Origin: Candidatus Aminicenantota bacterium
GTDB taxonomy: Bacteria; Acidobacteriota; Aminicenantia; UBA2199
Reading direction: 5' to 3'
Assembly (NCBI GenBank): GCA_023137075.1
Contig: JAGLQA010000085.1
Coordinates: 1 to 12,161 of the forward strand
Length of the DNA: 12,161 nt
The notes below the pieces were generated by a model. It saw only the letters and a program-made list of their open reading frames with translations, had not been told where the DNA came from and made no database searches. Positions within the stretch are counted from its first letter, which is position 1. Every line of letters starts with the position of its first letter. A program made the translations under genes and the position numbers. Shown here one piece after another: positions 7,124 to 12,161 of this stretch.

Positions 7124-7327
7124 ATGGGAAACTTATTGGAAGAAATTTACAGAGTGGTCTCTGAACAGGCCGGCTTTAAAGGAAGGATGAGACTGGCTGT
7201 AAAAACCGGTCTATCAAAGACCAAAGCCGGTAAAATGAAAGATTCTGCCGAACTTATTTCAAAGTTTAAGGAAGCAGCAGATGATATCCTGGGCCGGGAT
7301 ATTGATCAATTTATTAAAAGGAGTTAA
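7124..7327 (+). CDS. Small basic helical protein of unknown function (67 aa)
   Basis: I do not recognise this family. The protein is short, rich in Lys, Ala and Leu, lacks cysteines and membrane segments, and looks mainly helical. A central basic stretch (GFKGRMRLAVKTGLSKTKAGKMKDS) lies between two helices (LLEEIYRVVSEQ and AELISKFKEAADDILG). AAAGGAG (7111-7117) overlaps the preceding stop and lies 6 bases before the ATG. Its own stop is 2 bases before the next gene. The tight packing and good ribosome binding site support a real gene co-expressed with the Roadblock and V4R proteins. It may be an adaptor, but nothing in the sequence proves that. Confidence 0.75.
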   Translation: MGNLLEEIYRVVSEQAGFKGRMRLAVKTGLSKTKAGKMKDSAELISKFKEAADDILGRDIDQFIKRS

Positions 7328-7329
7328 AA

Positions 7330-7851
7330 ATGGCTGAATTAAAACTAACACACACTTTTGATGCCAAAAATAAACGGCATTTTTTGAACAATCGACTCAC
7401 GGTTCTTCATTGTCACCATTATGCCACCCTTTTCACTCAACTTAGCTTAGATGCGAAGGATATTGTGGATGGAACCCGCATATTGCAGGAATCTACAGAA
7501 GATGTTTTTTATAATGTCCTTACAGCTTACTACAAAGAGAATGGGATTACCGATACCTCAGATAGGATAGATATTGCCGTGCAGATGTTTTCTGCCATCG
7601 GCATGGGTAAAATGGTTGTTGCTGCAAGCGATACCAGTGGCGGTGAAATTGCGATGCCGCACGCTTATGTGGATGAAGGCTGGTTGAAAAAATGGGGCAA
7701 AAATAAGGAACCTGTTAATTTTATTGGGGCCGGGTATACTGCCGGAATGTTTGCGGCGGTTTTCGATAAACCCACTCGAACATATTCGGTTACGGAAACT
7801 AAAAGCAAGGTCATGGGTGCTGATGAGTCCCGTTTCAAAGTGACCGGGTAA
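7330..7851 (+). CDS. V4R-domain protein, cysteine-less variant
   Basis: A 173-residue protein. The C-terminal third matches the V4R (4-vinyl reductase / small-molecule-binding) domain: GAGYTAGMFAAVFDKP followed by VTETKSKVMGADESRFKV has the spacing of the GAGW-x-x-G-F ... EC-x7-C segment in the sensor domains of DmpR/XylR-type regulators. At the two positions where those proteins have zinc-binding cysteines it has S159 and S167. Near the N-terminus is a dense possible metal site, HCHH (residues 27-30). V4R domains bind hydrophobic small molecules and are related in fold to the Bet3 subunits of TRAPP. AAGGAG at 7317-7322 precedes the ATG by 7 bases and overlaps the end of the upstream gene. 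Ligand unknown; the V4R call rests on motif alignment by eye. Confidence 0.72.
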   Translation: MAELKLTHTFDAKNKRHFLNNRLTVLHCHHYATLFTQLSLDAKDIVDGTRILQESTEDVFYNVLTAYYKENGITDTSDRIDIAVQMFSAIGMGKMVVAASDTSGGEIAMPHAYVDEGWLKKWGKNKEPVNFIGAGYTAGMFAAVFDKPTRTYSVTETKSKVMGADESRFKVTG

Positions 7852-7861
7852 GGAGGAAAAA

Positions 7862-8491
7862 ATGGCTATCGATAGAAATAAAGTAATTGAAGATATGTCT
7901 AAGGTCTCTGTAGGAGCCAATAAGGATGGTATAATTCCTGCCTTTAATGTTTTGGTTAACCAATGGCCGGCAGCATTCTGGAATGAGTTCTCAAAGAGAA
8001 TGATTGAACCTGTGGATGATGATATAAAGGAAGATGTGGAAGGATTGCTTATCAATGCGGCCCATGAGTGCGGTTATCACACGGGATACGGGATTATCAC
8101 TTCGAAAGAGTGGGATGCCGCAGTTAAACCCATGGTGGAAAACGTCGAAGATGTGCTTCACGGTGCTTTTGCCGTATTCACTGCCTGGGGTTGGGCCGAT
8201 GCGGAAATCATGGAATTGGTCCCCGGAGAAAAGATGGTGGTTCGGTCCTATAATTATTACGAAGCGGATATTGCGGAGGCTTATCCGGGGAAAAAGGCAC
8301 CCCGGTTAAGCGCCCATATGATCAGGGGAGTGTGCGGTGCCTTCATGGACCTGGCATACGGCGGTGATTATGATTCCACAGGGAATTCCGGCCTGTACAC
8401 TTTCCGTTGTAAGCAGACCAAAGGAATCGAATGCGGTGATGAATATGGGGAATTCATAGCAGTCAAAAGTGAAGAATACGAAAAACTGTAA
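7862..8491 (+). CDS. V4R-domain protein with zinc-type cysteines
   Basis: A 209-residue protein with a C-terminal V4R-like domain: GVCGAFMDLAYGG then FRCKQTKGIECGDEYGEFIAVK. C183 and C191 show the C-x7-C spacing of the zinc site in phenol-sensing V4R domains (DmpR/MopR type); C158, 25 residues earlier, may be a third ligand, and C70 (HECGYH) is further away. The domain is therefore likely metal-containing and may bind an aromatic or other hydrophobic ligand; this is inferred. AAGGAGG (7851-7857) lies just before the ATG. Its 3' end overlaps the start of the aminotransferase gene by 23 bases. Together with the preceding gene it forms a pair in which only this member keeps the cysteines, which suggests a heterodimer or division of labour. 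Confidence 0.75.
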   Translation: MAIDRNKVIEDMSKVSVGANKDGIIPAFNVLVNQWPAAFWNEFSKRMIEPVDDDIKEDVEGLLINAAHECGYHTGYGIITSKEWDAAVKPMVENVEDVLHGAFAVFTAWGWADAEIMELVPGEKMVVRSYNYYEADIAEAYPGKKAPRLSAHMIRGVCGAFMDLAYGGDYDSTGNSGLYTFRCKQTKGIECGDEYGEFIAVKSEEYEKL

Positions 8492-9620
8492 TATACCGGT
8501 ATACCTCAATAACGCTGCAACTTCCTTTCCTAAGTCACCTGGCATAGGAGAGGAAGTCGCGGCATTTTTTAAAAAAATCCCGAAGCATCCGGGCCGGGCC
8601 GGCACCACTTCAGAAGATACTCTATCTTTATGCAGAAAAGAACTGGCTCACCTGTTAAAAACCGAAGACCCGTCACGGCTCGTTTTGTGTAAAAATGCCA
8701 CTGAGGCGTTAAATATCGCTGTCCTGGGTATCGGGCTAAAAGGTGAAGTGGTAATCACTACCGCCATGGAGCACAACTCGGTGCTGCGGCCTCTCTACCT
8801 GCTTGAAAAGAAGGGCGTCATCCGGCTTGAAATCGTACCCTGCGATGCGGAAGGCCGGGTTATCAAGGAGCAATGGGAAAAGAGGATAGATGAGTTCTCC
8901 CCGAAGCTGGTAGTATTGAACCAGGCCTCCAATGTGACCGGGGCAGTGAACAATATTGAAGAATTATTAAAATATGCAAAAGAGAAAGAAAGTATCACAC
9001 TGCTCGATGCTTCTCAATCTATAGGACTTTTTGACATGGATGTATCCCGTATTGCAGCCGATATGATTGCCTTTACCGGTCATAAATACCTGTTAGGTCC
9101 ATCAGGCACCGGCGGATTGTATATTAAAGAGGGGATTGAAGTAGAACCTGTTTTTGTCGGCGGGACCGGCATCCGCAGCGATTTGAAGGAAATGCCGCCT
9201 GAAATGCCCTTGAGACTCGAGCCCGGAACACCCCCTGTCCCTGCTTTCGCCGGGTTACTTCACAGCCTTAAGTGGCAGAAAGAAAATCCTGTTTCCCTGG
9301 AAAAGATGGCGAATTTGACCCGGGATTTAGAACAAGGGCTCATTAAAAAAGGAACCGAGGTGATAGAAGTAGCAGGAGAAAGAACATTTATAGTCTCTTG
9401 CCGTTTACCCGGCTGGGATTTAAAGGAAGTGGGTTACGTCCTTGAGCGGAGTTTCGGAATTATATGCCGAACAGGGCTTCACTGTGCGCCCTTGATTCAC
9501 GAATATATCGGAACAGCGCCGGCAGGATCCATACGGTTTAGTATTTCCCGTTTCACAACCCGGGAAGAGATTGATTACACCCTTGATGTCATCGGAGAAT
9601 TAGTGAATGCAGATCACTGA
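8469..9620 (+). CDS. Class V aminotransferase, cysteine desulfurase family
   Basis: A 383-residue PLP enzyme of the NifS/SufS-related class. The PLP lysine is K206 (TGHKYLLGPSGTGG). The pyridine-facing histidine is in TTAMEHNSVLRP, the aspartate in LLDASQSIG, and C339 in RTGLHCAPL occupies the position of the persulfide-forming cysteine. It probably removes sulfur (or selenium) from cysteine or a related amino acid, giving alanine and enzyme-bound persulfide. The recipient is unknown; no IscU, SufU or SelD gene is visible. The start is GTG at 8469: a TAG at 8457-8459 closes the frame upstream and no other start precedes the conserved YLNNAAT segment. It overlaps the V4R gene by 23 bases and has no clear ribosome binding site, so its translation is probably coupled to that gene. 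Confidence 0.92.
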   Translation: MKNTKNCNIPVYLNNAATSFPKSPGIGEEVAAFFKKIPKHPGRAGTTSEDTLSLCRKELAHLLKTEDPSRLVLCKNATEALNIAVLGIGLKGEVVITTAMEHNSVLRPLYLLEKKGVIRLEIVPCDAEGRVIKEQWEKRIDEFSPKLVVLNQASNVTGAVNNIEELLKYAKEKESITLLDASQSIGLFDMDVSRIAADMIAFTGHKYLLGPSGTGGLYIKEGIEVEPVFVGGTGIRSDLKEMPPEMPLRLEPGTPPVPAFAGLLHSLKWQKENPVSLEKMANLTRDLEQGLIKKGTEVIEVAGERTFIVSCRLPGWDLKEVGYVLERSFGIICRTGLHCAPLIHEYIGTAPAGSIRFSISRFTTREEIDYTLDVIGELVNADH

Positions 9621-9900
9621 GATAAAGAAGATAGAAGACTGCTTTGACGGTAGTGTGATTTTTAAATACCTTTTTAGTGAAGAAATGGATGAAGATTTGA
9701 TGAACAAAATAGGGGAGGGGAATAAACTCCAGTATTTCCCGGACTTTCTAAGGCCCTTTTTCAAAATAACCACTCCCGCAGATTTGCAAATAAAAGGAAT
9801 ATTAGGGGATAGGGATTTTGAGGTTATTTTCCCTCAAACTGATAAATGGAAAAAGAAAAAAGAATTTGAAACCAACTTGCAAAAAATATTACAAGACTGA
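9607..9900 (+). CDS. Small protein of unknown function (97 aa)
   Basis: I do not recognise this family. The protein is soluble and charged, with one cysteine (C12). An aromatic centre (LQYFPDFLRPFFKI) is followed by a strand-rich segment (LQIKGILGDRDFEVIFP) and a basic helical tail. It overlaps the end of the desulfurase-like gene by 14 bases and has GGAG (9594-9597) 9 bases before its ATG, so it is a real and probably co-translated gene. A role as partner, regulator or sulfur acceptor of the upstream enzyme is suggested only by the overlap. No terminator-like hairpin follows directly. Confidence 0.75.
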   Translation: MQITEIKKIEDCFDGSVIFKYLFSEEMDEDLMNKIGEGNKLQYFPDFLRPFFKITTPADLQIKGILGDRDFEVIFPQTDKWKKKKEFETNLQKILQD

Positions 9901-10225
9901 ATAAAAGACAGCATGCCCCTCCAGGCTCCAGGCGCTGGTGCGTTAAAGTCTTCTACACTATTTGAAAATTAGATATTAGTACGGTAGGCGTGTCGGGCTT
10001 CCCTGAGCGGCTTGCGAACTCGGAGTGAGAAAATCTCACGAAGGGAGAGACGCTCACAAAAATGAGCACATTTTTGGGTAAAGCGAAGGGGATTCTGACT
10101 ACAGCCTGCCATCTCTCAAGCAGCTTAAAAATATGAATATTAAAAATTATGATAATGACGTAGTCCTGAGGCTCCAGGATTCTAAGAATTAAACCCGGAT
10201 ATTTTACAAGAAAACTGGTTTTTTT
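9901..10225. other. Gene-free region with a chain of short hairpins, possible structured RNA or element remnant
   Basis: There is no credible gene in these 325 bases. On the plus strand several stems nest: GCGT (9988-9991) with ACGC (10050-10053), TCCCT (10000-10004) with AGGGA (10042-10046), and inside them GAG/CTC (10005-10021) and GTGAGA-AAA-TCTCAC (10025-10039). GCTCA-N6-TGAGC follows at 10052-10067. The 10-base sequence AGGCTCCAGG occurs at 9923-9932 and again at 10169-10178, bracketing this part like a target-site duplication. No known RNA family was recognised. It could be a small RNA, a decayed mobile element or an untranslated tail. Confidence 0.3.
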
Positions 10226-11596
10226 TTAAAGTATAAATTTATTATCCTTTTCTCCGAGGATCACGATATGCCGGTTTTCGATACCGGCAAATAAATAACG
10301 AATATTATATTCTTTTAACGGGGGAATTGCCGCAGCTTTATTATAAAATTTAATTTTTTCTTCTTTTTTTAAGGTTTTTTTAAGGTTTCGTTTAACCTCT
10401 ACTAAATAGGCAGTCCCGCTGTCTTCATCCGCCATGATGATATCGATCTCATTTTCACCTTTCCTGTCCCAATATCTACCTATCCTGGTAAATTCAATGT
10501 CAAAAGGGTTGATCTCGATGAAGATTCGCTTGATCAGTGCTTCAAATTTATACCCTTCATATTCCGGCAGCAGTTCCCATATCTTTTCATAGGCTTTTTC
10601 TTTCCTGTTAATCTCCTTTAAATACTGGAACCTGCTGATGAAGCGGAACCAGAATTCATAAAAATTATCCGCAAAATAGTACCTTTGTATTCCACCTTTT
10701 GTCCTTTTACTGAAAATGGGACTTTCCTTTTTTACCAGGCCGTATACCTTTTCGAGGTTATGCAGGTACCCGCCGGCGGAACTTTGTATCGCCTGTTCGA
10801 TCTCATTCCTGCTTCTCTTTCCTAATGCAATGGATGAAAGGATGGAATGATAAATGGAATAATCTTTGCCGAATTCTTCCCTCATCATATTGAGTCCCTC
10901 TTCCCAGAGAAACTCTTTGTTTACGATCAATTCTTTGAGGGTATTCTTAAAATCTTTTTTTCCTGTTTCGAGGATTTCCTCGTAGAACCTGGGGATGCCG
11001 TCAAAAATTGAAAAAGTGTGCAGTAGATTCTCACCGGAATAAAACCCGGCATCAACCAGGATTTCTTTTTGGGTATTAACGGGCAGGTAGCTCAGGCGAA
11101 TGAATTCGGTTGCCCTACCGAATAGAGGTTCCGCGGAGCCGGTGAATATTTTTTCGACCATGGAATATGAAGAACCGGCAAAAACAAGCAGCAGCGAGGA
11201 GGTTTCCCTGTTAATGTCAAAGTGTTTTTGCAAATCGGAAAAGGCCGCAGGATTGATGGTCAGGAAGTTTTGAACTTCATCAAAGAACACTGTAATTTCT
11301 TTTTCTTTCGCTTTATTAAACAGGTACCCGACAAGTTGGGAGAAGTTTGAAAATTCTCCGTAGACCTTGCCGATCTTCGTGTTGATTTCATCAGTCCATT
11401 CCTCCAACAGGTCGGGCATCTTTTTTTTCCCCACGAAGAAATACAAAAAGGGTTTATCTTTGTGAGCTTCGAAAACGAGTCGTGTTTTACCGATTCTTCT
11501 TCGACCCGCTACTACGATAACGGATGAGCGATGTTTTAATTTTTGGAATTCTTTCCTTAAGCGTTTCAGTTCATGTTCCCGGTCGTAAAATTTCAT
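10226..11596 (-). CDS. AAA+ ATPase with C-terminal DUF234 domain
   Basis: A 456-residue ATP-binding protein of the archaeal-type ATPase/DUF234 group. From the chosen start, MKFYDREHEL leads into Walker A (AGRRRIGKTR, about residues 31-40). Walker B is VFFDEVQNF and is followed by the sensor segment LLLVFAGSSYSM; PLFGRATEFIRL is a typical family signature. The C-terminal part (YYFADNFYEFWFRFI, then GENEIDIIMAD and YLVEVK) is DUF234, whose D-x-E-V-K-like residues resemble a PD-(D/E)XK nuclease fold. The cellular role of this family is poorly known. The start at 11596 is preferred over an ATG at 11626 because GGAGG lies 8 bases upstream and the conserved family start MKFxDRExEL begins there; the earlier ATG lies inside a repeat array. 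It is monocistronic, behind its own promoter. Confidence 0.9.
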   Translation of the reverse strand: MKFYDREHELKRLRKEFQKLKHRSSVIVVAGRRRIGKTRLVFEAHKDKPFLYFFVGKKKMPDLLEEWTDEINTKIGKVYGEFSNFSQLVGYLFNKAKEKEITVFFDEVQNFLTINPAAFSDLQKHFDINRETSSLLLVFAGSSYSMVEKIFTGSAEPLFGRATEFIRLSYLPVNTQKEILVDAGFYSGENLLHTFSIFDGIPRFYEEILETGKKDFKNTLKELIVNKEFLWEEGLNMMREEFGKDYSIYHSILSSIALGKRSRNEIEQAIQSSAGGYLHNLEKVYGLVKKESPIFSKRTKGGIQRYYFADNFYEFWFRFISRFQYLKEINRKEKAYEKIWELLPEYEGYKFEALIKRIFIEINPFDIEFTRIGRYWDRKGENEIDIIMADEDSGTAYLVEVKRNLKKTLKKEEKIKFYNKAAAIPPLKEYNIRYLFAGIENRHIVILGEKDNKFIL

Positions 11597-11598
11597 TT

Positions 11599-11647
11599 TT
11601 GCAACCTCCGTTGCTGCAACGGCCATTGCTGCAACGCCCGTTGCAAA
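11599..11647. repeat. Palindromic GTTGC/GCAAC array over the ATPase leader and ribosome binding site
   Basis: The array contains a 13-base perfect odd palindrome (CGTTGCTGCAACG, 11609-11621), a near copy offset by 15 bases (11625-11636), and an inverted repeat with 7-base arms TGCAACG/CGTTGCA separated by CC (11630-11645). The outer ends, TTGCAAC and GTTGCAA, are also complementary. It lies between the predicted transcription start (near 11654) and the ATG at 11596 and includes the ribosome binding site. It could act as an operator cluster or as mRNA hairpins limiting translation. Confidence 0.6.
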
Positions 11648-11660
11648 ATCTCAGGGTTGT

Positions 11661-11689
11661 ATGTTAAACCATTTTCTGCCCTGTGTCAA
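11661..11689 (-). promoter_or_regulatory. Sigma-70 promoter of the AAA+/DUF234 ATPase gene
   Basis: On the minus strand a consensus -35 box TTGACA (11689-11684) and TAACAT (11666-11661) are separated by exactly 17 bases. Transcription would start near 11654, immediately upstream of the palindrome array and about 58 bases before the ATG at 11596. Confidence 0.65.
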
Positions 11690-11723
11690 GTGAAATAGGA
11701 ATAACTCAGAAATATTAATTTTA

Positions 11724-11840
11724 GCCACGGATTCTCACGGAGTTAAACGGATAAAAGCACTCAGGATTAATAAGGACTTAATTGCCCACGAATTTTCACA
11801 AATTACACAAATAAAAAGCATTCGGATTACTGAGGTCTAT
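11724..11840. repeat. Two degenerate direct copies of a roughly 61-bp interspersed repeat
   Basis: Copy one starts at 11724 (GCCACGGATTCTCACGG) and copy two at 11785 (CCCACGAATTTTCACAA). Both continue through a run of ATAAAA, AGCA and CGGATTA- or AGGATTA-like sequence in the same order with small differences. Repeats of the CCACGAATTxxCACGAATT type are common between genes in many bacterial genomes. A weakly similar stretch follows at 11846-11875. No coding potential is seen. Confidence 0.5.
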
Positions 11841-11894
11841 TTTTTAACGCGGGTTTTCGGAGGGCACGAAGAGGGTAGGAAGTATAGAACCGTA

Positions 11895-11916
11895 GAGATG
11901 CAAAATTTTGCGTCTC
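11895..11916. repeat. REP-like 22-bp palindrome
   Basis: GAGATGCAAAA (11895-11905) is directly followed by TTTTGCGTCTC (11906-11916); ten of eleven positions pair and the remaining one is T-G. The GAGACGCAAAATTTTGCGTCTC pattern is a widespread intergenic palindrome in diverse bacteria. Here it sits in gene-free DNA next to the interspersed repeats. Confidence 0.5.
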
Positions 11917-11965
11917 AGGATATGAAAAAAAACCCACAGAACAGGAACCTAGGGGGGAAACTCGT

Positions 11966-12006
11966 GTTACCCCGATTATCAATAATCTTGAGTTAATTCC
12001 GGTAAC
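11966..12006. repeat. Nested inverted repeats downstream of the ferredoxin-type gene
   Basis: GATTAT-CA-ATAATC (11974-11987) is a perfect palindrome. It is enclosed by GTTACC (11966-11971) and GGTAAC (12001-12006). It lies 38 bases beyond the stop of the minus-strand iron-sulfur gene. No T run follows it closely on that strand, so it is not a clear terminator; an operator or mRNA 3' structure is possible. Confidence 0.35.
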
Positions 12007-12043
12007 CCTTTAATCCTGGAAACCCACCGTCTGACTCTTGAAA

Positions 12044-12161
12044 TCATCTATATGTTATCCTGTGCGGGAATCGGAAGGAGGGGAGTGGCTGCATCGAAAT
12101 GGCTTCGGTAGGACAGGTGTTGGCACACAAACCGCAGCCCCAACACTTCTCCGCATCGAAG
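12044..12161 (-). CDS. [4Fe-4S] ferredoxin-type protein, C-terminal end (5' part outside window)
   Basis: Reading from the window's right edge on the minus strand, 38 codons end at TGA (12044-12046). They begin FDAEKCWGCGLCANTCPTEA and carry a complete C-x2-C-x2-C-x3-C-P motif that binds one [4Fe-4S] cluster, followed by the usual TEAISM strand. A short 15-residue tail rich in Pro, Arg and Phe ends the protein. It could be a ferredoxin or the last domain of a larger iron-sulfur oxidoreductase; the missing N-terminus prevents a choice. An electron-transfer role is established for the motif. The gene points toward the ATPase gene on the same strand but is separated from it by about 450 bases of repeats. 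Confidence 0.82.
   Translation of the reverse strand, partial: FDAEKCWGCGLCANTCPTEAISMQPLPSFRFPHRITYR

Noticed and set aside
7558..8055. 165-codon minus-strand open frame across the V4R genes
   Set aside because: It is antisense to two well-supported genes with good ribosome binding sites and shows no recognisable domain.
10133..10192. Short open frame ending ...VVLRLQDSKN in the gene-free region
   Set aside because: Only 19 codons from its ATG, no ribosome binding site and no family resemblance; the frame is stopped shortly upstream.
9901..10225. Group II intron or cobalamin/c-di-GMP riboswitch
   Set aside because: Some hairpins and a GTGCG start looked suggestive, but no conserved core motif (domain V, or riboswitch consensus boxes) could be found.
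10211..10227. Intrinsic terminator of the eight-gene run at the T9 run
   Set aside because: No stable GC-rich stem directly precedes the T run; only a 4-bp distant pairing is possible.
11597..11626. Upstream ATG (11626) for the AAA+/DUF234 ATPase
   Set aside because: The ten extra residues are encoded by the palindrome array; GGAGG and the family's conserved N-terminus mark 11596.

Overview
The window shows a bacterial chromosome of moderate, slightly AT-rich composition. The features point to an anaerobic, Gram-negative-type organism: sigma-54 (NtrC-type) signalling, an M3 peptidase with a signal peptide, a V4R/Roadblock sensory gene cluster, a cysteine-desulfurase-like enzyme and a ferredoxin-type [4Fe-4S] protein. 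I cannot assign a species; an uncultivated lineage is plausible. No tRNA, rRNA, CRISPR array or prophage is visible.

Layout. 1-354 is the 3' end of an IS4-like transposase, cut by the window edge. 364-2286 encodes an exported oligoendopeptidase-F-like metallopeptidase. Convergent to it on the minus strand is a two-component pair: a soluble PAS-type histidine kinase (4870-3803), then a sigma-54-activating NtrC-family regulator (3796-2429). Divergent from the kinase, 5097-9900 holds a run of eight plus-strand genes: REC-DUF4388-Roadblock; two stand-alone Roadblock-like proteins; a 67-residue orphan; two V4R-domain proteins; a class V aminotransferase of the cysteine desulfurase type; and a 97-residue orphan. 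9901-10225 has no gene but contains a chain of short hairpins. 10226-11596 (minus) is an AAA+/DUF234 ATPase behind a good sigma-70 promoter and a palindrome array. 11646-12043 holds degenerate interspersed repeats. 12044-12161 is the C-terminal end of a [4Fe-4S] protein leaving the window on the minus strand.

How it may work. The kinase/NtrC pair and the eight-gene run share one intergenic region. It contains a near-ideal sigma-54 -24/-12 element (GG-N10-GC) and, about 116 bp upstream of the predicted transcription start, a 23-bp palindrome with perfect 10-bp arms. The simplest model is that the NtrC-type regulator binds this palindrome and drives the run. The products are mostly small sensory or scaffold domains (REC, DUF4388, three homologous Roadblock domains, one V4R with a zinc-type cysteine set and one with those cysteines replaced by serine). 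They end in a PLP enzyme that is translationally coupled to the second V4R gene. I know of no described system with this composition, and it is the main candidate novelty of the window. Its ligand, enzymatic role and any partner GTPase cannot be read from this sequence.
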